Assembly (NCBI GenBank): GCA_964517665.1
Contig: CAZFCY010000075.1
Span: 1-23,364, forward strand
Direction: 5' to 3'
Origin: Congregicoccus sp964517665
Lineage (GTDB): Bacteria > Verrucomicrobiota > Verrucomicrobiia > Opitutales > Opitutaceae
Length of the DNA stretch: 23,364 nucleotides
In this document: positions 8,209 to 14,699 of the stretch, piece after piece
Position numbering within the stretch: the stretch's first letter is position 1
Layout of the letters: every line of letters starts with the position of its first letter
Made by a program: the position numbers and the translations under genes
Notes under the pieces: generated by a model
Told to the model about the DNA's origin: nothing
Seen by the model: only the letters and a program-made list of their open reading frames with translations
The model's database searches: none

Positions 8209-8268
8209 GCGGGCGAGGACGCCCGCGGCCACCTGTGTTTCCGAGTGGCCGTGGGCGTTCCTGCCCGC
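8209..8268 (+). repeat. REP-like double palindrome after glmM
   Basis: Two 24-base arms (8209-8232 and 8245-8268) are inverted around a 12-base loop, with 20 of 24 positions matching; three of the four differences still allow G-U pairs in RNA. Each arm also contains its own small palindrome: GCGGGCG-AGGA-CGCCCGC on the left, and GTGGGCG-TTCC-TGCCCGC on the right. The two inverted GC-rich palindromes resemble bacterial REP/BIME elements. No T-run follows, so a simple Rho-independent terminator is unlikely, though it may stabilise the trpD-glmM transcript end. Confidence 0.6.
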
Positions 8269-8372
8269 GTTGTCCGGCACACGCGGCCGGGCGCGGCATC
8301 GTCTCCGCGCATGCACATCTGGCGTTGACCCGGGTTTTCTTCGGAAGCCATCTTCGACCTTCGACCGAATCG

Positions 8373-9779
8373 ATGCCTGAAGTTTCCGTCACGTCCCTCC
8401 CCGCGCGACTCCACCGACAGGTGGACAACGCCCGCACGGCCCTCGACCGCGGAAACGGCGAATACACCGTCAACATCTGCCGCGAGATCCTCCGCGCTCA
8501 TCCGGGGTGCCTGCCCGTGCGGCGGCTCTTGCGGGCCGCGCAGACGAAGCTCTACCGGCAGAAGAACCCGATCGTCGCCCGCGTGCTCGGAAGCCTTGCC
8601 TCGATCGGCCGCGTTTCCTACGGGCAGGCGTTGATCAAGCGCTCGCCCGGCCGCGCGATGGACGTGGCGGAGGCGATCCTCGGCCTGGATCCGACCAACC
8701 TCCCGGCGTTGACGCTGCTCGCCCGCGCCGCCGGCGAGAACGACCTGCCGGAGACCGCGGCTTTCGCGCTCGAGGCCGTGTGCGATCTTCGCCCCGACGA
8801 CCGCGCGGCGAAGGCCCGGCTGGCGGACGCCTACATCGCGGCCGGCCGGGTCGAGGAGGCGGTGAGCCTCGCCGATCTCTTGTTGCGCGACAAACCCGCC
8901 GATCTGGAATTGCAGGACCTGGCGAAGCGCGCCTCCGTCGCCCAGTCCATCGCCGCGGGCCGCTGGGATTCGGCCTCCGGCACGTATCGCGACAAGTTGC
9001 GCGACGAAGACCTCGCGATCAGCCTCGAGCAGTCGGGCAAGGTGGTGAACTCGGTGGAAATGTCCCGGCGCCTCATCGCGGAGGCGGTTGCCCGGATCGA
9101 GCGCGAGCCGGAAAACCTCAACCACTACCGCGTCGTGATCAACGGCCATCGCGCGCTCGGAAACACGCCGCTCGCGCTCGAGTGGATCGCGAAGGCGCGC
9201 GCGCTGCCGGTCGGCTCCATCGACGCCAACCTCGAGAAGCTCGAGGGCGACCTGCGCATCGCCGCGCTCGACCAGCAGGCGCGGGAGCGGCGCGCCGCCG
9301 TCATCGCCGAAGGCGGGAATCCCGATCGCGATGAAACGCTCGCGCGCTTTTGCCGCGAACTCACCGATCTGCGCATCGAGACGCTCGCCGCGCTCGCGGA
9401 AAAGTATCCGAACGAGATGAGCTACAAGTTCGATCTCGGCAAACTCCTGCAGCGCGCCGGCGAGGTGGACGCGGCGATCCTGCAGTTTCAACTCGCCCAG
9501 CGCAGCCCCAAGCTGCGGGTCGCGGCGATCGTCGCGCTCGGTGAATGCTTCAAGGCGAAGCGGCTTTTCGATCTCGCGGCGCAGCAGTTCGTGCAGGCCA
9601 AGAGCGAACTCGGTCCGCTCGACGACGAGAAGAAGGATGTGATCTATCAACTCGCGGCCAGCTACGAGTCGATGGGCCAGGCCGAAAAGGCCTTCGATGA
9701 ATACAAGGCGATCTACGCCGCCGATATCGCCTTCCGCGATGTCGCCTCGAAGATCGACGGCTTCTACTCGCGCCGGTGA
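8373..9779 (+). CDS. Tetratricopeptide repeat protein
   Basis: Encodes 468 residues of almost entirely helical, Ala/Leu/Glu/Arg-rich sequence with repeated TPR-like pairs. Examples are ARTALDRGNGEYTVNICREIL (residues about 16-36), AFALEAVCDLRPDDRAAKARLADAYIAAGRVEEAV in two adjoining repeats near 130-170, and the C-terminal units around GKLLQRAGEVDAAILQFQLA and LAASYESMGQAEKAFDEYK. No signal peptide or membrane segment is seen, so it is probably a cytoplasmic scaffold; its partner is unknown. The ATG at 8373 is chosen because upstream in-frame sequence (Cys, Pro and Arg-rich) does not resemble protein. The stop TGA abuts a heptamer array and lies within the 55-base overlap shared with the contig after the N-gap; the gene itself is complete. 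Confidence 0.85.
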   Translation: MPEVSVTSLPARLHRQVDNARTALDRGNGEYTVNICREILRAHPGCLPVRRLLRAAQTKLYRQKNPIVARVLGSLASIGRVSYGQALIKRSPGRAMDVAEAILGLDPTNLPALTLLARAAGENDLPETAAFALEAVCDLRPDDRAAKARLADAYIAAGRVEEAVSLADLLLRDKPADLELQDLAKRASVAQSIAAGRWDSASGTYRDKLRDEDLAISLEQSGKVVNSVEMSRRLIAEAVARIEREPENLNHYRVVINGHRALGNTPLALEWIAKARALPVGSIDANLEKLEGDLRIAALDQQARERRAAVIAEGGNPDRDETLARFCRELTDLRIETLAALAEKYPNEMSYKFDLGKLLQRAGEVDAAILQFQLAQRSPKLRVAAIVALGECFKAKRLFDLAAQQFVQAKSELGPLDDEKKDVIYQLAASYESMGQAEKAFDEYKAIYAADIAFRDVASKIDGFYSRR

Positions 9780-9964
9780 GGATCAGGAGTCAGGTAGGGC
9801 TGATTTTTTNNNNNNNNNNNNNNNNNNNNNNNNNNNNNNNNNNNNNNNNNNNNNNNNNNNNNNNNNNNNNNNNNNNNNNNNNNNNNNNNNNNNNNNNNNN
9901 NNNNNNNNNCGACGGCTTCTACTCGCGCCGGTGAGGATCAGGAGTCAGGTAGGGCTGATTTTTT
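9755..9964. other. Assembly gap with duplicated 55-bp contig ends
   Basis: Exactly 100 Ns occupy 9810-9909. The 55 bases before the gap (9755-9809) are identical to the 55 bases after it (9910-9964). This is what results when two contigs ending in a shared 55-mer are joined with a default spacer. The real genome most likely has one copy and no gap. Confidence 0.95.
9936..9964 (+). repeat. Heptamer array, purine-rich arm (end of TPR gene)
   Basis: Units of the CAGGAGT type (CAGGAGT, CAGGTAG, GGCTGAT) follow directly after the TPR gene stop; the same bases appear before the N-gap at 9781-9809 as part of the assembly overlap. The arm is inverted relative to 9996-10048, sharing CAGGAGTCAGG and GGGCTGATTTTT, with about 30 bases between. 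The A/T ends of this foldback could also end transcription from both sides. Confidence 0.6.
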
Positions 9965-9995
9965 CTCCGACCTTTGGAGTGCGGCGATTCCCGTG

Positions 9996-10048
9996 AAAAA
10001 TCAGCCCAGTCAGCCTGACTCCTGACTCCTGTCTCCTGACCCCTGGCG
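9996..10048 (-). repeat. Heptamer array, pyrimidine-rich arm (3' end of eamA)
   Basis: Seven clean units: ATCAGCC, CAGTCAG, CCTGACT, CCTGACT, CCTGTCT, CCTGACC, CCTGGCG. The array overlaps the eamA stop codon (10010-10012) and encodes the last 12 residues of that protein. It is inverted relative to 9936-9964 and also to the array upstream of eamA at 10877-10911. Confidence 0.75.
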
Positions 10049-10876
10049 CTGCGCCATTACGCCGGCCAGCACGATCAACACGCCTCCGATGACGAGGCGC
10101 GCGAGATTCGCCTCCTCGCGGAAGAAGATGACCGAGCACGCCACTGCCAGCGGAATCTTGGCGTTGTTCACGACCGCGAGCATGCCCGTCGCCGTGCGGG
10201 CCGCGCCGTAGTTCCATGCGAAGAAACCAAGACCGGACGCCACGACGCCGAGATAGAGCAGCGTCAGCCATTGAGCCGCGTTGATCTCCGCGATCGCGCC
10301 GAACGAGCGCGCCGCCGGTATCGACGTCACGACGACGGCCCCGAGATAGAGCATGAAGAACACCCGCGAGTCCTGAGCCTGGACGTTCGACCGCTTCCAG
10401 CGCGCATAGGCGACCTGGCCGGCCGCGAAACAGAGGTTGGAAAGCTGCATCAGGAGAATGCCCCGCCAACCGGCCGCGCCGAGCGGGCGATCCATCAGGA
10501 TGACGGCCGCGCCGGCCGTCGCGATCGCCGCGGCGACGAAAGGGCGGATGTTGAAGCGGCGCTCCAGCGCGTCGTTGACGATGCACACGAACACCGGCGT
10601 GAAGATGGCGAGCACGGCGACCTCGTAGGCCGCGAGGCTCGCAAACGCGGCGATATAGGCCACGTACATCACGCCGAACTGAATCGCGCCGATGGCGCCG
10701 AGCGTCACCAGATTCCGGATACGCAGGCCGCCGCCGCGCGCGAAGGGGAGAAACACGAGCAGCGCGAGCAACAGGCGCAGAAACGAGACGAGCGACGAGT
10801 CGATCCCCGTGAGGCGGTCTTTGATCAGCCCGAAGGAAAACGCCCAGACAAAGGAAACGAGAAGCAGCCAGAGCAT
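10010..10876 (-). CDS. EamA-family (DMT) transporter
   Basis: Encodes 288 residues with about ten hydrophobic helices in two halves, the plan of the EamA/drug-metabolite transporter superfamily. The first half starts MLWLLLVSFVWAFSFGLIK with RLLLALLVFLPF near residue 34; the second half includes WLTLLYLGVVASGLGFFAWNYG and a final helix, LVIGGVLIVLAGVMA. Substrates in this superfamily range from amino acids to nucleotide sugars and cannot be assigned here. The last 12 residues (RQGSGDRSQESG) are hydrophilic and are encoded by a 7-base repeat array, so the original stop was probably nearby and has been replaced. The start ATG is also directly abutted by another array of the same subfamily. It lies 63 bases after the ABC permease gene, and the two may be cotranscribed. 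Confidence 0.9.
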   Translation of the reverse strand: MLWLLLVSFVWAFSFGLIKDRLTGIDSSLVSFLRLLLALLVFLPFARGGGLRIRNLVTLGAIGAIQFGVMYVAYIAAFASLAAYEVAVLAIFTPVFVCIVNDALERRFNIRPFVAAAIATAGAAVILMDRPLGAAGWRGILLMQLSNLCFAAGQVAYARWKRSNVQAQDSRVFFMLYLGAVVVTSIPAARSFGAIAEINAAQWLTLLYLGVVASGLGFFAWNYGAARTATGMLAVVNNAKIPLAVACSVIFFREEANLARLVIGGVLIVLAGVMAQRQGSGDRSQESG

Positions 10877-10911
10877 CAGGAGTCAGGAGACAGGGATCAG
10901 GAGTCAGGGGG
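10877..10911 (+). repeat. Heptamer array upstream of eamA
   Basis: Five units in perfect 7-base phase: CAGGAGT, CAGGAGA, CAGGGAT, CAGGAGT, CAGGGGG. It begins at the base next to the eamA start codon, in the 63-base gap to the ABC permease gene. It belongs to the same subfamily as the arrays at the other end of eamA and is inverted relative to 9996-10048, so eamA is bracketed. Confidence 0.8.
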
Positions 10912-10939
10912 GCGTGGCATCCGACGTCGGGAGGCTCGC

Positions 10940-12634
10940 TCACACGCGGAAGATGGCGCCGAGCCGCTTGCCGAGAAGGAGCGACATGCCGCCGATCGTC
11001 ACGGCGAGGAAGACCATCGCCCAGACCCCGAGGGCCGAGGCGAGAAACCGTCCGTCGCCCAGGAGTTGAAACAGTTCGAAAATCGCCTTCGTGATCGGGT
11101 AGTACATCTGTTTCTGCGCGAGGATGAGCGAGTCGGAGACCTCCAGCATCGCGAACGAAAACGCGAGCAGCGCGCCCGCGATGATGTTGGCCATGATCAA
11201 CGGCAGGGTGACCTTGAAGGCCGCCTTCAACGGCGGGCACCCGAGATTTTGCGCGGCCTCCTCGAGCGTCTCGCTGGTCTGTTGAAAACCGGCCACCGCC
11301 GCGCGCACCATGTAGGGCAGCCGGCGCACCGCATACGCGATGATCAACAGCGCGGTCGGGTTCTCGATCGGGTTGAGGAAGCTGAAGAAACGCCCCTCCT
11401 GGCTCATCGCGAGATAGCCGAAGGCCATCACGAGCCCGGGCACCGCGAGCGGCATCATCGCCATCGCGTCGAGCAGGCCACGGCCCGGGATTTTCGTGCG
11501 CACGATGACGTAGGCGATGGCGAGGCCGATGACGATGTCGGCGATGGTCGAGAGTCCGGCGAACTTCAGACTGTTCGCGATCGACGGCACGGTCAGGCTG
11601 TGGCCGAGCGCGAGTTCGAAGTTCGCGAAGGTGAAGTTGCCGGGAAGGATCGTTCCGTACCAGTCGGTGGAAAACGCCACGAAAACGACGCCGATGTGCG
11701 GCAGCACCGCCACGATCGTCACACTCAGGAAAAGCGCCGCGCACAACACCGCGCGCACCGCGCCGGGATCGCGCGCGCCGCCCGTGCTCGTCGCCTTCGC
11801 CATCATCGCGTAGCTCTTGCGTCCGAACAGCCCCTTGCCGATCGCGTAGAGCGCGACCGAGCACGCCAGCATGACCGCGACCAGCGCATAGGGCGTCGGG
11901 TTGCCGCCGATGTCCTTCAGCCCGTAATAAATCTGCACCGACGTGACGCGCGCGTAGTCGAAGATCAGCGGCACGCCGAGTTCGGTGAACGACCAGATGA
12001 AGACGATCGTGCCACCGGCAAACACGCCGGGATTGATCAACGGGAACGTGATGCGGCGAAACTTCCGAAAGCCCGTGCAACCGAGATTCGCGGCGGCCTC
12101 CTCCATCGCGGGATCGACGTTCGCCAGCGCCGCCACGAGGTTCAAATACATGATCGGGTAGAGGTTGAACGCCTGCACCACGACCACGCCCCAGAACTGG
12201 CTCGAGGCAAACCAGTCGATCGTCGCGCCGGGATCGAGCAGCCCCATCTCGATGAGCAGGGCGTTGAACGATCCGTACTGGCCGAAGATCTGCCGGATGC
12301 CGATCGCGCCCACGAAGGGCGGCAGGATCATCGGCACGAGCACGAGGGCGCCCAGCACTTGTTTGCCCGGAAAGACGAAACGATCGGCGACGAACGCCAG
12401 CGGCATCGCGATGAGAAACGCCGTCGTCGTGGTGCAGAGCGCGAGCAGGAACGAGTTCTTCAGGCCCTCGAGATGGATCGGATCCGAGAAGATCTCGCGC
12501 GCATAGGCCAGGGTGATGTTTCCATCCGGATCGAGAAAACCCCCGCGAAGAATCTGCAGGATCGGCCAGATGAAAAATGCGCCGAAGAACAGGCACGTGA
12601 CACCGAAAACCGTCCATGCGAAGCCGCGCGACAT
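10940..12634 (-). CDS. Fused two-domain ABC permease, iron(III)/FbpB type
   Basis: Encodes 564 residues from the ATG at 12634; a TTG 36 bases upstream is possible but gives a non-hydrophobic Gly/Arg-rich extension. Two homologous permease halves are fused. Each carries the EAA loop that contacts the ATPase: EEAAANLGCTGFRKFRRITFP (starting residue 178) and EEAAQNLGCPPLKAAFKVTLP (starting residue 458). About twelve membrane helices are predicted by eye. This architecture is typical of FbpB/SfuB-type importers for ferric iron and of the related phosphonate and putrescine-type permeases. No periplasmic binding protein or ATPase gene lies next to it, so the partners must be elsewhere or the gene is stranded. 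The substrate is inferred from architecture only. Confidence 0.9.
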   Translation of the reverse strand: MSRGFAWTVFGVTCLFFGAFFIWPILQILRGGFLDPDGNITLAYAREIFSDPIHLEGLKNSFLLALCTTTTAFLIAMPLAFVADRFVFPGKQVLGALVLVPMILPPFVGAIGIRQIFGQYGSFNALLIEMGLLDPGATIDWFASSQFWGVVVVQAFNLYPIMYLNLVAALANVDPAMEEAAANLGCTGFRKFRRITFPLINPGVFAGGTIVFIWSFTELGVPLIFDYARVTSVQIYYGLKDIGGNPTPYALVAVMLACSVALYAIGKGLFGRKSYAMMAKATSTGGARDPGAVRAVLCAALFLSVTIVAVLPHIGVVFVAFSTDWYGTILPGNFTFANFELALGHSLTVPSIANSLKFAGLSTIADIVIGLAIAYVIVRTKIPGRGLLDAMAMMPLAVPGLVMAFGYLAMSQEGRFFSFLNPIENPTALLIIAYAVRRLPYMVRAAVAGFQQTSETLEEAAQNLGCPPLKAAFKVTLPLIMANIIAGALLAFSFAMLEVSDSLILAQKQMYYPITKAIFELFQLLGDGRFLASALGVWAMVFLAVTIGGMSLLLGKRLGAIFRV

Positions 12635-12941
12635 CGCCGCCGAGCCAACCGCGCCGCAGCCCCGCCGCAAGGCGAAACGCGCCGCGCCCGCGGCCAGGCG
12701 CGACCGTGGCGGGATCGCCGGCGAGCGGCCCGGTTCGCGCGAAAAATGCGACTTCCGGCGGCCGATGGTGCGATTTGGATCGCAGTTGCGCCGAAAAGGC
12801 CTTTTGGTGGCGCCTTCGTTTGAGATACGTTAGGTGCCAGATGCTGGTGGGTCGTCAGTCGGAGGTCATGCTCCGGTGATGATTTGAAACCCGATGTTCG
12901 GGAACAGGCTGCAGATAGCGCGAATCGACGAACACATCAAC
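12635..12941. other. Divergent intergenic region permease / RRM gene, with hairpin
   Basis: About 300 bases separate the divergent permease and RRM genes. A palindrome AAAAGGCCTTTT (12794-12805) is enclosed by GCGCC (12788-12792) and GGCGC (12809-12813), so RNA could fold into a hairpin with a GGCC loop. It lies about 130 bases before the RRM start and could belong to a long 5' leader, as is common for cold-inducible RNA-binding proteins. I see no convincing promoter and no open frame I trust. Confidence 0.4.
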
Positions 12942-13298
12942 ATGGCCAATTCCAAACTCTACGTGGGAAATCTTTCCTTCAATCTGACCGACGACGACAT
13001 TCGCGGCGCTTTCGAGGCATACGGCGCCGTCACCGACGTGTATGTCGCGATGGACAAAATGACGGGCCGCCCGCGCGGTTTCGCCTTCGTCACGATGGGC
13101 ACGGCTGATGAAGCCAAGGCCGCGATCGAAGGTCTCAACGGCAAGGACATCGGCGGTCGCGCCATCACCGTGAACGAAGCCCGTCCCAAGGAAGAGGGCG
13201 CCGGTCGCTCCTTCGGCGGTGGCGGTGGCGGCGGTGGCAATCGCCGCGGCGGTGGCGGTGGCGGATACGGCGGCGGTGGCGGCAATCGCCGTTACTAA
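12942..13298 (+). CDS. RRM-domain glycine-rich RNA-binding protein
   Basis: Encodes 118 residues: a single RNA-recognition motif (residues 5-82) followed by a Gly/Arg-rich tail. RNP2 is LYVGNLSF (6-13) and RNP1 is RGFAFVTM (45-52), both intact with their RNA-stacking aromatics. The tail is long runs of Gly with interspersed Asn-Arg-Arg and a final Tyr. The architecture is that of the cyanobacterial Rbp and plant glycine-rich RNA-binding proteins, also common in Verrucomicrobiota and other bacteria; cyanobacterial members are cold-inducible. The ATG at 12942 starts the domain directly (MANSKLYVGN) and is preferred over an upstream in-frame ATG. A strong terminator follows, so it is a single-gene transcript. 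The RNA targets are unknown. Confidence 0.95.
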   Translation: MANSKLYVGNLSFNLTDDDIRGAFEAYGAVTDVYVAMDKMTGRPRGFAFVTMGTADEAKAAIEGLNGKDIGGRAITVNEARPKEEGAGRSFGGGGGGGGNRRGGGGGGYGGGGGNRRY

Positions 13299-13335
13299 TC
13301 GTCCCGCGATCACCAGTCGCTTCGAAAACTTTCAA

Positions 13336-13364
13336 AGGCCGGGCAATTGCTGCCCGGCCTTTTT
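13336..13364 (+). terminator. Rho-independent terminator of the RRM gene
   Basis: A perfect 10-bp stem (13336-13345 AGGCCGGGCA paired with 13351-13360 TGCCCGGCCT) has a 5-base loop and runs into a T-tract (13360-13364). It lies 37 bases after the RRM stop. The A bases before the stem let it act partly in the reverse direction too. Confidence 0.95.
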
Positions 13365-13465
13365 CGTGCCCGGATGCGGGACGGGTCATTGGCGGGATGG
13401 GCTTACAGGATGCATGCGGCCGCGTGGCGCGTCGTCGCCCCGCATGCGCCAGAAGTGCGGATCGA

Positions 13466-14030
13466 CTATTGAGCGTCTGACGAAGGCGTTTCCGCGCCGG
13501 CCGGCGCTGGTGTGATCGTTGTTCGCTCGGCGGCGCGGAGCAGCTTGCGGAGGTTTGCCTTCGTGACTTTTGCAAACGCCCCCTCGACCGACTTCATTGT
13601 GACTTTCCTGCGTGGTGTTCGGCCGATTTCCCGGAAAAGTTCCCGGACGCGATCCTCGCCATAAGTCTGCGCCATCATGAACAGCGCGCGCGTGGCGAAG
13701 GCATCGTGTGCCTTCGTCAATGGCGTCCCGCCGATCAGCCTCGCGCTGGTCTTCCACGGCGGGCCACTTGCGCAAACAAACCTTTTGTTGCAGTTCGGCG
13801 TAACGGACGAGCTGGCTTTCGAGATCGTAAACCTCCCTCGCAAACTCCGGATCCGCGAGATCGAGGGCGATCTTCCACGAGAGATGGTTGGCCGCGCCAT
13901 CGCACAACCAGCGCCGGTCCGCGCTGCCGATATAGTGACTCACAATCCCCGCTTCGATTGTCTCGTGGAGTAAGATCATCGCCAGGGTGAGGTCCCGAGC
14001 AGATATGGCAGACGGGTGTGAACAATTCCG
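13466..14030 (-). pseudogene. Frameshifted metallopeptidase-like remnant
   Basis: Protein-like sequence continues across two frames on the minus strand. Upstream part: LTLAMILLHETIEAGIVSHYIGSADRRW and on to VRYAELQQKVCLRKWPAVEDQ. Downstream part, shifted by one base: TPLTKAHDAFATRALFMMAQTYG through TPRRKVTMKSVEGAFAKVTKANLRKLL to the stop at 13466. The shift lies between about 13724 and 13745. HETIE-AGIVSHY followed by RRWLCDGAANHLSW resembles a gluzincin zinc site (HExxH plus a Glu in WxxEG), but the second His is Glu here and the downstream Glu is Asp, so catalysis is doubtful. The N-terminus upstream of about 14030 is not recognisable. It could be a sequencing error in a live gene, but the altered zinc ligands favour decay. 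The boundaries are approximate. Confidence 0.6.
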
Positions 14031-14188
14031 TGCCTGAGCGAGATCAGACCAACAGGCGGCTCCGTGCCCGTTGGCGCGCAAGGCGCGGACGATCCACTTC
14101 GGCCGGGCCGGGCCGCCCGCCTGGAACCGGCCACCCGCGGCGGGACGAACCGTCCGCCCCGCCTCCAGGCATCCGAGGCGCTCCGACA

Positions 14189-14217
14189 ATGATATTTTGT
14201 CACTTAATAAGTGACAA
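14189..14217 (-). promoter_or_regulatory. Sigma70-like promoter over palindrome 1
   Basis: On the minus strand, TTGTCA (14217-14212) and TATCAT (14194-14189) are spaced by 17 bases, each matching five of six consensus positions. Transcription would start near 14182 and run toward the frameshifted remnant. The palindrome covers the -35 and the spacer, a typical repressor position. Confidence 0.5.
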
Positions 14218-14218
14218 A
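14196..14218. promoter_or_regulatory. 23-bp palindrome 1, probable operator
   Basis: Perfect 10-base arms TTTGTCACTT and AAGTGACAAA surround a 3-base centre (AAT). The second copy at 14254-14276 has the same arms and the reverse-complement centre (ATT). The centres are 58 bases apart, roughly five to six helical turns. Paired AT-rich palindromes in GC-rich DNA look like operators for a dimeric HTH regulator; the regulator is not identified. Confidence 0.65.
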
Positions 14219-14247
14219 GCTCTCAGGCTCCACGGCGGGTTTATCGC

Positions 14248-14276
14248 GTCATATTTGTCACTTATTAAGTGACAAA
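14248..14276. promoter_or_regulatory. 23-bp palindrome 2 with weaker promoter
   Basis: The second palindrome (14254-14276) has the same TTTGTCACTT / AAGTGACAAA arms. On the minus strand TTGTCA (14275-14270) is followed after 16 bases by TATGAC (14253-14248), a weaker promoter match. No comparable -10 was found at the expected place on the plus strand. Confidence 0.6.
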
Positions 14277-14699
14277 ACTGGCCGCGGTTGCCTCGGTTCA
14301 ACGTCGCGCGCCGGCTTGGGTTCTGATTGTCGGGGCGCGGGCGGGATGGTCGTTGGGTGCAGGCCTGCTGAACAGTTCAGGGAGACGGCGAAGCGACGGC
14401 CGGCAAACCGGGGCGAAATCGGCGAAGCGCGCGGCCACGCGCGGGAATCACCCGGAGCGCGGGGATCAGGCGACCGGGCCTGGCGATGGCCCGGCGCGAT
14501 CCTCCCCGGACTCGGTCGCCCCGCGCCTGGGCGTCCCGCTAATCGCGCGGAAGCCCGGATGACGGCGCGCGCCGGAGACACCTGGTGATCGCTCGCGCAT
14601 CTCGTGTTTCCAAGTCAGGCGCGGTTCCAATCGCACCCACGGCAGACCGTGATGATCGATTGTTGAACGGCCAGCGCTGCGCGGCAGCGTTTGTTCGGA
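14277..14699. other. Region without a recognisable gene
   Basis: About 420 bases lie between the palindromes and the HipA-like gene. Open frames exist on both strands, but their translations (long Arg/Gly/Pro-rich runs) look like GC-rich shadow frames, and none resembles a protein family. I see no repeat array, terminator or tRNA here. The region may be decayed coding DNA. Confidence 0.5.

Noticed and set aside
8235..8372. N-terminal extension of the TPR protein from an upstream in-frame ATG
   Set aside because: It would translate the REP-like palindrome into Cys/Pro/Arg-rich sequence unlike a protein; the ATG at 8373 is a better start.
9810..9909. A true unsequenced gap that might hide a gene
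   Set aside because: The 55-base identity of the flanks shows that the two contigs overlap.
9945..12617. Very long minus-strand open frame across eamA and the ABC permease
   Set aside because: Its translation is Arg/Gly/Asp/His-rich without domains and lies in a shifted frame over two clear membrane proteins; it is a GC-rich shadow.
10271..12823. 850-residue plus-strand open frame opposite the same genes
   Set aside because: The translation is dominated by Arg, Glu, His and Asp, typical of the antisense of hydrophobic high-GC genes; the real genes there have clear family motifs.
14211..14588. Plus-strand frame starting inside palindrome 1 as a possible antitoxin for the HipA-like kinase
   Set aside because: Its translation is Arg/Gly/Ala/Pro-rich with no helix-turn-helix pattern, and the upstream bases lack a ribosome binding site.
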